From: a candidate division WOR-3 bacterium
GTDB lineage: Bacteria > Hydrothermota > Tepidihabitantia > SM23-42
Reading direction: 5' to 3'
Length of the DNA stretch: 64,000 bases
Assembly (NCBI GenBank): GCA_029858255.1
Contig: JAOUFJ010000003.1
Coordinates: forward strand, 124,001 to 188,000
Part shown: positions 42,018 through 51,311 of the stretch, one piece after another
Numbering within the stretch: the stretch's first letter is position 1
How the letters are laid out: each line of letters begins with the position of its first letter
The notes under the pieces: generated by a model
Database searches by the model: none
The model's input: only the letters and a program-made list of their open reading frames with translations
Told to the model about the DNA's origin: nothing
Position numbers and translations under genes: made by a program

Positions 42018-42446
42018 ATGAAGCATCCCACATCCAAGAGAGATCATGCTGCGGACATCAGATTCGTTACCGACAGTAGCGCTGATTACGAAGAAAACGG
42101 GTCTTTTTCAGAACTGATCAACTGGCAGCCGTCATACAATCTCTACACCACAGATGACAGTATTATCGTGCACCTCGAACTCACCGGGGTAAGCCTTCGG
42201 GACGTCGTAATCTTCTTGCGAAGCCGATATATGCATATCGCTGGCAACAGGACAGCACCTCCGCCGATCATCGAAGAGCACTGCATATTTCATAATTTGG
42301 AGATCCCCTATGGCCGTTTCACCCGTCGGATAGACTTCCCGATGCCTGTTGAGACTCGCGGATATAAGTATGAAATGAAGAATGGCATCCTGACATTACA
42401 ATTCAAAGTCGTAGAGAAAAAAATCATTCCTGTGGAAGGAGAGTAA
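42018..42446 (+). CDS. Small heat-shock protein (Hsp20/alpha-crystallin)
   Basis: The 142-residue chaperone has the alpha-crystallin domain from about residue 40: 'WQPSYNLYTTDDSIIVHLELTGVSLRDVVIFLRSRYMHIAGNR', 'NLEIPYGRFTRRIDFPMPVE' and 'YKYEMKNGILTLQFKV'. A C-terminal I-P-V motif ('IIPVEGE') can dock into neighbouring dimers. It holds unfolding proteins in a soluble state; lon, 158 bases downstream, would degrade such clients. The intervening stretch (42447-42604) shows no gene and no clear promoter. Confidence 0.92.
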   Translation: MKHPTSKRDHAADIRFVTDSSADYEENGSFSELINWQPSYNLYTTDDSIIVHLELTGVSLRDVVIFLRSRYMHIAGNRTAPPPIIEEHCIFHNLEIPYGRFTRRIDFPMPVETRGYKYEMKNGILTLQFKVVEKKIIPVEGE

Positions 42447-42604
42447 TGGCACGCCTCAATAAGATGATAAACATTCGATGGCCTATCCTGTCCAAAGATT
42501 GTGGGACAATTCATGGAATGGTGTGTATCAAATGAAAATATCTATGAGTCTGGGGCTGCAATCCACATAGTATTCAACTGCAGGCCAGAACTTCGAGGAA
42601 TGAA

Positions 42605-44950
42605 ATGACTGACACGTTGATAAAAATACCGAATGAATTGGGGATCATTCCAATAAAGGGTGGTGTAATCTTCCCCGATCAGGTAGTGCCCCTCATCATT
42701 CACACGCAAAAACTTGCCAAGCTTATCGATGAGATCCTGACGACAAATAAATTGGCGGGTGCACTTACGCAGCGAAATCCTGATATTGAAGAGCCTGAGC
42801 CGGATGAAGTATTTGACGTGGGCTGCGTGATCCAGATCACAAAAATGCTCCGTTTCCCCGATGGTACCATCCGACTGCTCATAAAAGGTCTCAGCCGGTT
42901 CAAAGTCGCTAAGTTCACCCAAAATGAACCGTACCTTAAGGCAAAGATCGAAACCATCAGACCGGCCTACAGAAAAACAGTGGCGCTCGAGGCCATGATG
43001 CGTAATGTCATAACGATGTTCCAACATCTCGTATCCCTTGCACCCTATCTGCCTGACGAATACGCCGCAGTTGTCCTTAATATGGACAACGCAGACAGCC
43101 TCGTTGATTTTGTCAGCAGCACAATCAATTTTGACTACAACGAGAAACAGGCTCTACTTGAGATCACGGAGCCGAAAGAACGGTTCTCCAGACTCATACC
43201 GATGTTGCAGAAGGAAATAAGTATTCTTGAACTGGGCGCCAAAATACGCTCCGATGTAAAGAGTGAACTCGACAAAGGTCAGCGCGAATTCTACCTGCGT
43301 GAACAGCTGAAAGCGATTCAAAAAGAACTCGGCGAGACGGACGAGCACGCACGCGAAATCGAGGAATTGAGAACCAAGATAATCAATGCAAAAATGCCTG
43401 AGCAAACCAATATGGTGGCGTTAAAAGAACTCGACCGGCTGGCAAAGATGCCTCCTCAGGCTGCAGAATATACGGTTTCACGCACATATATCGACTGGCT
43501 GATATCGCTTCCATGGGCACTGTCCACGCAAGATAATCTGAACGTGCAGAGGGCACAGAAAATTCTCGATGAGGACCACTATGACCTGGAGAAGGTAAAA
43601 ACGAGAATACTCGAGTACCTGGCAGTGAAGAAACTAAAGCCGGATTCAAAAGGAACCATTCTCTGCTTTGTTGGCCCGCCCGGAGTGGGTAAAACATCAC
43701 TCGGAAAATCAATCGCCCGCGCCCTCGGCAGAAAGTTCACCCGTATCTCCCTGGGTGGCATTCGTGACGAGGCAGAAATAAGAGGACATAGACGAACCTA
43801 CGTTGGCGCGTTACCCGGTAGAATCATTCAGTCGATCAAGAACTGTGCCACAAATAATCCTGTTTTCATGCTTGATGAAATCGACAAAGTAGGTACCGAT
43901 TTCCGCGGCGACCCTTCCTCGGCACTGCTTGAGGTACTCGATCCCGAACAGAACAACGCTTTTTCCGACCACTATCTTGAGGTGCCATTTGATCTCTCAC
44001 AAGTGATGTTCATCGCTACCGGCAACGTTGTCGATCCGATTATCCCGGCCTTGAAGGACCGCATGGAAATAATCGAATTACCGGGCTACATCCTCGAGGA
44101 GAAAGTCGAAATCGCAAAAAAATTTCTGATGCCGCGTCAGATCCGCGAAACAGGACTGAAGCCCGTAAACATATCATTCGACGATGAGGCAATAAAACGT
44201 ATCATCAGCAATTACACAAAAGAAGCAGGAGTCCGCAACCTCGAACGCCTGATCGGGTCGATCTGCCGCAAGGCGGCAAAGCGTTTTGCCGAGGGCAAGA
44301 AAAACAAGATCAAGATCACCGCCAAGAGTCTCTCCAGATTGCTCGGACCCCAGAAGGTTATTTCTGAAGTCGCTGCCCGCGCGGGGCAGATCGGCGTCGC
44401 CACGGGCCTCGCCTGGACTCCATATGGCGGCGAGATCCTCTTCATTGAATCGATCAGGACAAGAGGGAAAAAAGGACTGATACTTACCGGATTGCTGGGC
44501 GATGTGATGAAGGAATCGTGTCAGGCAGCACTTTCTTATCTAAAGACAAAAATATCCAAATGGGATATCCCCGAGAGTGAATTCGAAAGCCACGAATTGC
44601 ATGTTCATATCCCTTCGGGAGCAATCCCAAAAGATGGTCCCTCGGCCGGGCTAGCCGTCGTAATGTCACTCGCGTCCCTGTTCAGGCATGAACCAATCGA
44701 TCCAAAAATCGCTTTTTCCGGAGAAATAACCCTTTCCGGACGGGTCCTTCCCGTCGGCGGCATCAAGGAAAAAGTCATCGCAGCGAAGCGGGCGGGAATC
44801 GAGACCATAATGTTACCCAGGGACAATCAGAATGATCTACAGGAAATCCCCCAGCACGTACGAAAGGGACTTTCTTTCTTATTTGCATCCAAGATTGATC
44901 AAGCTTTGAATCGAATTTTTCACAACAATAAACAAGGAGCGCGGAAATGA
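42605..44950 (+). CDS. lon: Lon ATP-dependent protease
   Basis: The 781-residue hexameric serine protease has the Lon N-terminal domain ('LPIKGGVIFPDQVVPLIIHTQKLAKLI'), coiled coil, AAA+ domain (Walker A GPPGVGKTS, Walker B 'PVFMLDEIDKVG') and protease domain with the catalytic Ser in 'PKDGPSAGLAVVMS' and Lys in 'GGIKEKVIAAKRAGI'. Shine-Dalgarno GAGGA lies before the ATG. Its last four bases overlap the start of a GWxTD protein gene (ATGA), an uncommon downstream partner. Confidence 0.97.
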   Translation: MTDTLIKIPNELGIIPIKGGVIFPDQVVPLIIHTQKLAKLIDEILTTNKLAGALTQRNPDIEEPEPDEVFDVGCVIQITKMLRFPDGTIRLLIKGLSRFKVAKFTQNEPYLKAKIETIRPAYRKTVALEAMMRNVITMFQHLVSLAPYLPDEYAAVVLNMDNADSLVDFVSSTINFDYNEKQALLEITEPKERFSRLIPMLQKEISILELGAKIRSDVKSELDKGQREFYLREQLKAIQKELGETDEHAREIEELRTKIINAKMPEQTNMVALKELDRLAKMPPQAAEYTVSRTYIDWLISLPWALSTQDNLNVQRAQKILDEDHYDLEKVKTRILEYLAVKKLKPDSKGTILCFVGPPGVGKTSLGKSIARALGRKFTRISLGGIRDEAEIRGHRRTYVGALPGRIIQSIKNCATNNPVFMLDEIDKVGTDFRGDPSSALLEVLDPEQNNAFSDHYLEVPFDLSQVMFIATGNVVDPIIPALKDRMEIIELPGYILEEKVEIAKKFLMPRQIRETGLKPVNISFDDEAIKRIISNYTKEAGVRNLERLIGSICRKAAKRFAEGKKNKIKITAKSLSRLLGPQKVISEVAARAGQIGVATGLAWTPYGGEILFIESIRTRGKKGLILTGLLGDVMKESCQAALSYLKTKISKWDIPESEFESHELHVHIPSGAIPKDGPSAGLAVVMSLASLFRHEPIDPKIAFSGEITLSGRVLPVGGIKEKVIAAKRAGIETIMLPRDNQNDLQEIPQHVRKGLSFLFASKIDQALNRIFHNNKQGARK

Positions 44951-45990
44951 TCTTTCTTCTTTTCTTTCAAATCGAATATCAGGCCATCAATCGCGTCCAC
45001 AGCGATTCCGTGCAGGAACTAGTGCTCTACCTGACCATACCCGCGAATAAATTGCACTATTTCGCTGCGGAGGAGGACTTCTATGCGCAATATGAGATTC
45101 AGCTCACCATTTTCGACAATACCGTCCGTCAGCTGACCGGAGATTACTGGCGTCGGCGTGCGATTCAGGACAACAAAGAAATCACGGACTCGGTGAAGAT
45201 CAGGATTCCAAAAGAGAGCGACTCCTTCATTCTTAAAATTCTGGATTTGCACGGAGGCGAGATATTCCATTCCACACAGAAGCTCATACAGGTAAAAAAC
45301 CTGGCGAACATCTACTGGTCAGTCAATAATGACACCCTGCACCTAACATTCACCGTTTTCAACCAGCAGGGAATGATCGACAGCGTTGCGGCAACTATTG
45401 CAGAGTCGAGAAAAATCATCCCCCTGAGAAGAGGCACTTACGGGGATTCGATCACTTTCGATGTCGCCGGGCTGCCGATCGACGATTATCAATTGAAGAT
45501 AGAAATGTATGCTGAGCAGGGGAAGATCGATGAATCGGTCATTCCAATTAAGGTCTCCCGTCCCTTTCACCTGGACGACGCCACCTGGTCAGCTAAGGTA
45601 GAACAATTGCGGTACATCGGGACTCCATCCGAGATCGATGTTCTCAACAGGGCCGATGTATCAGAGAGGGATAGTCTGTGGGTCAATTTCTGGAAGAATT
45701 TTGACCCCACGCCGAATACCGTATACAACGAAAGAGAGATCGAATATTACGAAAGAATCGCGTATTCCGATGAACACTTCGCAAACGGAGATCAGGGCTG
45801 GCGCAGTGACCGGGGACGGATCTTCGTGACGTACGGTCCTCCCGATGAGATGCAATCCTACCCTTACGAACTCGACTCGTTTCCCTACGAGATATGGATT
45901 TACTACAAGAACAATCTGCGATTCATCTTTGTTGACCGATATGGATTCGGTCAATATACTCTAGTAAATAGAGACGGACTACGACCATGA
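44947..45990 (+). CDS. GWxTD-domain protein 1
   Basis: The 347-residue protein has a very short hydrophobic N-terminus (MIFLLFFQ), beta-rich middle domains (about 20-205) and the C-terminal GWxTD domain: 'SLWVNFWKNFDPTP', 'REIEYYERIAYSDEHFA', and the signature at residues 284-288 as G-W-R-S-D (Ser for Thr) followed by 'RGRIFVTYGPPDE' and 'YEIWIYYKNNLRFIFVDRYGFG'. The domain is widespread in WOR-3, FCB and Acidobacteria; its function is unknown. ATGA overlap with lon and a four-base overlap with the second GWxTD gene show a single translation-coupled unit. Confidence 0.87.
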   Translation: MIFLLFFQIEYQAINRVHSDSVQELVLYLTIPANKLHYFAAEEDFYAQYEIQLTIFDNTVRQLTGDYWRRRAIQDNKEITDSVKIRIPKESDSFILKILDLHGGEIFHSTQKLIQVKNLANIYWSVNNDTLHLTFTVFNQQGMIDSVAATIAESRKIIPLRRGTYGDSITFDVAGLPIDDYQLKIEMYAEQGKIDESVIPIKVSRPFHLDDATWSAKVEQLRYIGTPSEIDVLNRADVSERDSLWVNFWKNFDPTPNTVYNEREIEYYERIAYSDEHFANGDQGWRSDRGRIFVTYGPPDEMQSYPYELDSFPYEIWIYYKNNLRFIFVDRYGFGQYTLVNRDGLRP

Positions 45991-47270
45991 TCGAACTTCT
46001 TTTCTTTCTATTATCAGCCGGAGACATTGAGTTCTTCGCTGATCCTGTTGTCTACAAAATAAGCATTGAGGTAGAGGATACTACAGCTCATGTCTTATCG
46101 ACTGAAGACATATACTACGCTGAATTCAACTGCGAAATACCTTATGGCGAGTTGTATTATCAATCTGCAGAAAACATTATTTTCGCATCCGCCATAATCC
46201 CGTTCAAGATTGCCAATCTTGACCGTCCGGATTCGCTGGTTGACACATTGTATCGGCAGTTCACGATACCTTCCTTTTCATACGCGGCCAAGGAACGGGT
46301 TTCATTTCTCGTTCAATTCGGCGCTTATCTCAACGAAGGCAGATACAGGTACAGTGTCGAGATGCTGTCCGGCGAAAAAAGTGGTATGGTCACGAACGTG
46401 CTCGAAATAACTGGGGATGACTACCACATGAGTGACATTATGCTCTCAAGTGAGATCACGGTTGATACTCTCGGTGACTACCTGAGAAAAGGTGACCTCA
46501 GAATAATACCTCGACCTTCTCACACATTCGACGATCGCTTCCAGAACCTGTGCTTTTACTATGAACTGTATGATGTTATCCCGGACACGGATACCCTGTC
46601 CGCCATATATACGATAACCGACGACAACAACAGAGAAATACGTAAAATATCGAGAACGATCGAGAAGATATTCCCGGCTCAAGCCGTCAACTGCGGGCTG
46701 AGCATACAAGGCATCGAAGCCGGCGATTACAGACTCGTTGTTACCATTCAAGATAAAGAAGCCACAACGATCGTCCAGAAGAGAGTTCCTTTCAGCATAT
46801 CCAAGATACAGCGGCAGGAAGTAAGTTATGAAGGCATGCCTTATTATGAAGAAATCGAATACTTTCTCGACTCCCGGGACTACAAAGAATTCCTCAAATT
46901 GCCAAAAGAAGGCAAAAAGGCCTTCCTGGACAGATTCTGGCGAAATCAAGACTACTACGCAATCGTAGAGAGATTCGAGTATGTCGAAGAACATTATCGT
47001 CATGGTAATACACCGGGACGTAAAACTGACCGCGGAAGAATCTATATAAAATATGGTGTGCCGGAAGATATCGAACGGCCGTTACCCATGGAGCGCCAGG
47101 AATCGAGGCCATACGAGCACTGGCAATACCCAAACGGTGAACAATTCATATTCGTAGACTTACGAGGCGCAAACAACTACGTTCTGGTCTGGACAAATGC
47201 ACTCGATGAGAGCACCCAGCCGACTCTATATAAGTATCTGCCGCCCGAGCAACAGGAACTCATACACTAA
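45987..47270 (+). CDS. GWxTD-domain protein 2
   Basis: The 427-residue protein has a short signal-like N-terminus ('MIELLFFLLSAG'), beta-rich domains, and a C-terminal GWxTD-type domain with 'FLDRFWRNQDYYA', 'VEEHYRHGN', then G-R-K-T-D (344-348; Trp replaced by Arg) and 'RGRIYIKYGVPEDIE', 'YEHWQYPNGEQFIFVDLRG'. The two GWxTD proteins are paralogous only in their C-terminal domains and have different family-motif substitutions, as if specialised. It closes the lon unit; the following 120 bases contain a weak 6-bp hairpin near 47322 but no convincing terminator. Confidence 0.85.
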   Translation: MIELLFFLLSAGDIEFFADPVVYKISIEVEDTTAHVLSTEDIYYAEFNCEIPYGELYYQSAENIIFASAIIPFKIANLDRPDSLVDTLYRQFTIPSFSYAAKERVSFLVQFGAYLNEGRYRYSVEMLSGEKSGMVTNVLEITGDDYHMSDIMLSSEITVDTLGDYLRKGDLRIIPRPSHTFDDRFQNLCFYYELYDVIPDTDTLSAIYTITDDNNREIRKISRTIEKIFPAQAVNCGLSIQGIEAGDYRLVVTIQDKEATTIVQKRVPFSISKIQRQEVSYEGMPYYEEIEYFLDSRDYKEFLKLPKEGKKAFLDRFWRNQDYYAIVERFEYVEEHYRHGNTPGRKTDRGRIYIKYGVPEDIERPLPMERQESRPYEHWQYPNGEQFIFVDLRGANNYVLVWTNALDESTQPTLYKYLPPEQQELIH

Positions 47271-47390
47271 TTGGGAATAGCAGATCGCGTCGCACCGTTG
47301 GGAGAAAATGTCATACTCATGTGACACGAGCCGTGTCTTCTCTGTCCGTAGGATCCGTCACGCTACACCTGTCTAACCGGCGGCCCGGTA

Positions 47391-48227
47391 ATGATCGATT
47401 ATCATATCCATACAGCTCATTCAATAGATGCTTCAGGGACGTTGACCGAATATTGTCAGATGGCACTTCAAATCGGGCTGGAAGAAATATGCTTCACCAA
47501 TCACTGCGAGCTGGATCCACAGAGGAACGACTCATTCATAAGATTCAATGGAACATCTGAACCCTTATCCAATGCTGGTCTCATCAAACTCCAGAATGAG
47601 ATATTCGAGTCGCGCGATCGATTCATAAAAAAAGGGCTATCAGTGAAATTCGGCATCGAAGTTGGTTATGACCCGGGCATCGAAAAGAGGCTCCACGCGA
47701 TCATAGATGGACTGGAGCTCGATTTTGTCATCGGTGCGATACATTGTCTTGACCACATCTGTATCGATAGTTCACGGGAGTGTGGACGATACTTTGACGG
47801 ACATGACGCTGACCAGTATGTCACCAATTATCTGAACGCCGTTTCCAGCCTGGTGAAGAGCAACCTCTTCGATTCAATTGCACATATCGACGTCTACAAG
47901 AAATATGGGCTCAATTACTACGGTCATGACATATACAACATTCCCCGCGAAGTAACGGCGGAAATCTTCAGACTAATAAAGGAAAACGGCATTGCCATGG
48001 AAATAAATACGGCCGGCATGCGTTTCATGAATGAATTCTATCCAGCACCCGCCTTAATGAGAATGGCCCGTGAACAGGGTCTCGAAGCCATCACGTTGGG
48101 TTCTGACGGCCATAAGCCAGCTGATCTTGGAAAGGATCTGAAGCCGGCTGTCGACTACCTTAAATCATTTGGCTTCGGTACTATTTACAGCTTCGAAAAA
48201 AGAAGACCTGCAGCACTAAGCATTTAG
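47391..48227 (+). CDS. PHP-domain histidinol-phosphatase-like protein
   Basis: The 278-residue protein is a PHP metallophosphatase: 'MIDYHIHTAHSIDASGTLTEYCQMALQIGLEEICFTNHCE' gives the H-x-H motif and the second metal His, with 'KFGIEVGYDPG', 'DFVIGAIHCLDH', 'FDSIAHIDVYKKYG', 'AMEINTAGMR' and 'ITLGSDGHKPADLG' completing the trinuclear site. HisJ-type histidinol phosphatases look like this, but no other his genes are nearby, so the natural substrate is unproven. No promoter or Shine-Dalgarno was convincing; it is separate from the GWxTD genes by 120 bases. Confidence 0.85.
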   Translation: MIDYHIHTAHSIDASGTLTEYCQMALQIGLEEICFTNHCELDPQRNDSFIRFNGTSEPLSNAGLIKLQNEIFESRDRFIKKGLSVKFGIEVGYDPGIEKRLHAIIDGLELDFVIGAIHCLDHICIDSSRECGRYFDGHDADQYVTNYLNAVSSLVKSNLFDSIAHIDVYKKYGLNYYGHDIYNIPREVTAEIFRLIKENGIAMEINTAGMRFMNEFYPAPALMRMAREQGLEAITLGSDGHKPADLGKDLKPAVDYLKSFGFGTIYSFEKRRPAALSI

Positions 48228-48311
48228 ATCAGAACAATCCAATTACCTCAATATCGTACGATACTGGCTCAATTTCTATGCAGATCCCCGATTTCGAAGG
48301 CGTTAGTCATA

Positions 48312-48339
48312 TTGACTGAGGGTATTTCCTGGATATAAT
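48312..48339 (+). promoter_or_regulatory. Promoter of gyrA, leaderless type
   Basis: TTGACT (48312-48317), 16-base spacer, TATAAT (48334-48339), then six bases to the gyrA ATG at 48346. Confidence 0.85.
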
Positions 48340-48345
48340 ACTACG

Positions 48346-50766
48346 ATGGAGCAAAGAATAACCAACGTCTACATTGAAGATGAGATCAAAGCATCGTATC
48401 TCGACTATGCGATGAGCGTTATTGTCGGCCGGGCGCTGCCCGACGTCCGTGACGGGCTCAAACCGGTCCAGCGGCGCATCCTCTACGCCATGTCTGAAGC
48501 TGGCCTGCTCGCGAATCGTCCCTACAAGAAATCAGCCACGGTCATCGGTGATGTGCTGGGCAAATATCACCCGCATGGTGATATGGCGATCTATGATGCC
48601 CTCGTGCGTATGGCGCAGGATTTCTCCATGCGCTACGCACTGGTCGACGGGCAAGGCAATTTCGGCTCAATCGATGGTGACGCTCCGGCAGCATACCGCT
48701 ACACCGAGGCTAAACTCACACCCCTGGCAGAGGAAATCCTCAAGGACCTGAGCAAGGACACGGTGAACTTCACGCCCAATTTCGACGGCCGTCTCAAAGA
48801 ACCCACGGTCCTGCCTGCCAATGCGCCCAACCTGCTTTGTAACGGTGCCTCGGGCATCGCCGTCGGCATGGCGACGAATATTCCGCCTCACAATCTGGGA
48901 GAGATCGTCAAAGCGTTGATCGCGATGATCGATGATCCCAAGATCAAGGACGATGCATTGTACAAAATCGTACCGGGTCCAGACTTTCCAACCGGCGCCA
49001 TCATCATCGGACGGGCGGGCATCAAACAAGCGTACCGGACCGGCAAGGGGAAACTGATAATCAGAGGAAAAGCCAGGATCGAAGATATCAAGTCAGGTAA
49101 ACAGGCAATTGTGATTACGGAAATCCCCTATCAAGTAAACAAGAGTACTTTGCTCGAAAAGATCGCAGGTCTCGCACGTCAGAAAAAGGTCGAAGATATC
49201 TCAGACCTGCGTGACGAATCGGATAAAGACGGAATCAGGATCGTCATCGAGCTGAAACGGGATGCTAATCCCCAGATCGTCCTGAATAACCTATACAAGT
49301 ACACGAATCTGCAAGTGCCCTATGGCATACAGTTACTGGCTCTCGTTTCCGACACTCCGCATACGTTATCCTTGCGCGAAATACTCCAACATTTCCTTGA
49401 TTTCAGATACGAAGTCGTAACGCGGCGCACAAAATTCGAACTCGCCGAAGCTGAGCGAAGGGCTCATATTCTTGAAGGTTTAAAAATAGCGATCGAGAAT
49501 ATCGATGAAGTAGTGAAAATAATAAAGAAATCCCAGGATGTCCAGGTGGCTAGGCAGAAGTTGATGAAACGCTTTTCACTCAGCGAAATCCAAGCCCAGG
49601 CCATTTTAGACATGCGTCTTGCCCGGCTCACTAATCTGGAAAAGGAAACCCTTGAGAACGAATACCTTGCTCTGATAAAGGAGATCGCCCGGTTGAAGTC
49701 GATCTTGAAATCACCGAAAGGCATCTTCCAGGTCATAAAAGATGAATTGAAGAAGCTTGCCGAGCGGTATCATGATTCCAGAAGAACGATCATTGTCGAC
49801 GCCGAAGCCGAGGAGTTGACGATCGAAGATCTGATCGGCGAAGAAGACATGGTCGTCAGCCTCACCCAGCGCGGCTACATAAAGAGACAGCCGATAACGA
49901 CATACCGGAACCAGGCACGCGGTGGCCATGGCCGTAAAATACATGAGGTGCGCGGTGAGGATGTGGCCAATCAATTGCTGATTTCAAAGACGACCGATAC
50001 CCTGCTCTTCTTCTCGGACCAGGGCAAGGTCTACGCTTCAAAGGTCTATGAGATCCCGGAGTCCGGTCCCCTTTCCAAAGGTCGTGCCCTGGCCAATCTC
50101 GTTCAGCTGGCCTCTAACGAGCACATCACCGCCTGCCTGTCGATCAAGGACTTCTCCTCCAAGTCATTCATCTTCATGGCGACAAAGATGGGCAAAGTGA
50201 AGAAAACATCTTTAGAGGACTATGAGAACACAAGAAAAAAAGGTATCATCGCGATCAAACTTGCCCGCAATGATAGATTGATCGCAGCAAGATTGACATC
50301 GGGGAAGGACTCGGTGTTGCTCACGACCCGTGATGGTCTAACCCTCCGTTTCAGCGAAAAACACATTAGACCAATGGGCCGCAACGCGGGTGGGGTCAGA
50401 GGCATCCGCCTGGGTAAAGGCAATGAAGTCGTTGGGTTCAACGTTGCGTGCACCGATGAGGATATGCTGATCGTCGGCGAGCGCGGTATCGGCAAGCGGG
50501 TCAAATTCGATGCGATCGGGGAAAAAGGCCGCGGTGGAAAAGGTATGAAGGGCATGACCATTGACGCCAAGACCGGCAAGGTAGCAGGCGTCGCAAGTGT
50601 GAGCGATGCCGACGATCTGATCGTCATGACAAAAACCGGTAAGGTCATAAGGACACCGGTGAACGAAGTAAGGGTGTTAGGCCGTACGGCAAAAGGTGTG
50701 AAGATCATCGCATTGGGAAAAGAAGATTCCGTGGTGAGTATTGCCCCGATCAAAGCAAGCGTGTGA
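48346..50766 (+). CDS. gyrA: DNA gyrase subunit A
   Basis: The 806-residue subunit cuts and rejoins DNA and wraps it for negative supercoiling. The N-terminal '[19 protein letters not shown]', the quinolone-region '[24 protein letters not shown]', the catalytic Tyr119 in '[10 protein letters not shown]', and the C-terminal pinwheel repeats ('[13 protein letters not shown]', '[22 protein letters not shown]', '[13 protein letters not shown]') with a GyrA-box-like '[10 protein letters not shown]' identify GyrA rather than ParC. At the position of E. coli Ser83 it has Met80. It overlaps the dCMP deaminase gene by GTGA and has a leaderless-type promoter. Confidence 0.95.
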   Translation: MEQRITNVYIEDEIKASYLDYAMSVIVGRALPDVRDGLKPVQRRILYAMSEAGLLANRPYKKSATVIGDVLGKYHPHGDMAIYDALVRMAQDFSMRYALVDGQGNFGSIDGDAPAAYRYTEAKLTPLAEEILKDLSKDTVNFTPNFDGRLKEPTVLPANAPNLLCNGASGIAVGMATNIPPHNLGEIVKALIAMIDDPKIKDDALYKIVPGPDFPTGAIIIGRAGIKQAYRTGKGKLIIRGKARIEDIKSGKQAIVITEIPYQVNKSTLLEKIAGLARQKKVEDISDLRDESDKDGIRIVIELKRDANPQIVLNNLYKYTNLQVPYGIQLLALVSDTPHTLSLREILQHFLDFRYEVVTRRTKFELAEAERRAHILEGLKIAIENIDEVVKIIKKSQDVQVARQKLMKRFSLSEIQAQAILDMRLARLTNLEKETLENEYLALIKEIARLKSILKSPKGIFQVIKDELKKLAERYHDSRRTIIVDAEAEELTIEDLIGEEDMVVSLTQRGYIKRQPITTYRNQARGGHGRKIHEVRGEDVANQLLISKTTDTLLFFSDQGKVYASKVYEIPESGPLSKGRALANLVQLASNEHITACLSIKDFSSKSFIFMATKMGKVKKTSLEDYENTRKKGIIAIKLARNDRLIAARLTSGKDSVLLTTRDGLTLRFSEKHIRPMGRNAGGVRGIRLGKGNEVVGFNVACTDEDMLIVGERGIGKRVKFDAIGEKGRGGKGMKGMTIDAKTGKVAGVASVSDADDLIVMTKTGKVIRTPVNEVRVLGRTAKGVKIIALGKEDSVVSIAPIKASV

Positions 50767-51230
50767 AGACCAAAAAAAATTCCAAGAGAAGAAAACCCTG
50801 GGATCAATATTTCATGTCGATCGCCGAATTAGTTGCCGAGCGGTCGACCTGCCTCCGTCGCCACGTTGGCGCGGTCATCGTAAAGGACAAACGCATCCTG
50901 GCTACGGGTTACAACGGCGCGCCAGGCGGTGTGCCCCACTGTGAAGACGTAGGATGCCTGCGCGGTAAAATGGGTGTGGCCTCGGGCGAGCGCCACGAGC
51001 TATGCCGCGGCGTCCATGCCGAACAGAATGCGCTCATCCAGGCAGCCACATTTGGAGCCAGCGTGAGCGGTGCGATAATCTATACGACTCACCAACCTTG
51101 CTTCATTTGCACCAAGATGCTCATCAATGCGAAGATCGAGAAGATATGCTACAAAAAAGAGTATCCTGACGAGCTGGCGATCGGCATGCTAAAAGAAGCC
51201 GACATCGATTTCGCGAAGATCGATAAGTAA
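50763..51230 (+). CDS. Deoxycytidylate (dCMP) deaminase family protein
   Basis: The 155-residue zinc enzyme converts dCMP to dUMP for thymidylate synthesis. It has the first zinc His and catalytic Glu in '[15 protein letters not shown]' and the zinc cysteines in '[15 protein letters not shown]', plus '[32 protein letters not shown]', the family's substrate loop. ComE-type proteins share this sequence. Translation starts at GTG, overlapping the gyrA stop (GTGA), so it is coupled to gyrase synthesis. It converges with the large minus-strand repeat gene, 81 bases away. Confidence 0.92.
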   Translation: MKTKKNSKRRKPWDQYFMSIAELVAERSTCLRRHVGAVIVKDKRILATGYNGAPGGVPHCEDVGCLRGKMGVASGERHELCRGVHAEQNALIQAATFGASVSGAIIYTTHQPCFICTKMLINAKIEKICYKKEYPDELAIGMLKEADIDFAKIDK

Positions 51231-51311
51231 AAACCATCACTCCATCATACTTTAGGTAACTATCGAAAGGAACAATACAATACCTTTGTGCCACGCATGT
51301 ACGCAAATTTC

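Noticed and set aside
47322-47336. Short palindrome GACACG-AGC-CGTGTC as terminator of the lon-GWxTD operon
   Set aside because: Only a 6-bp stem without a T-run; could be chance. Kept out of the feature list.
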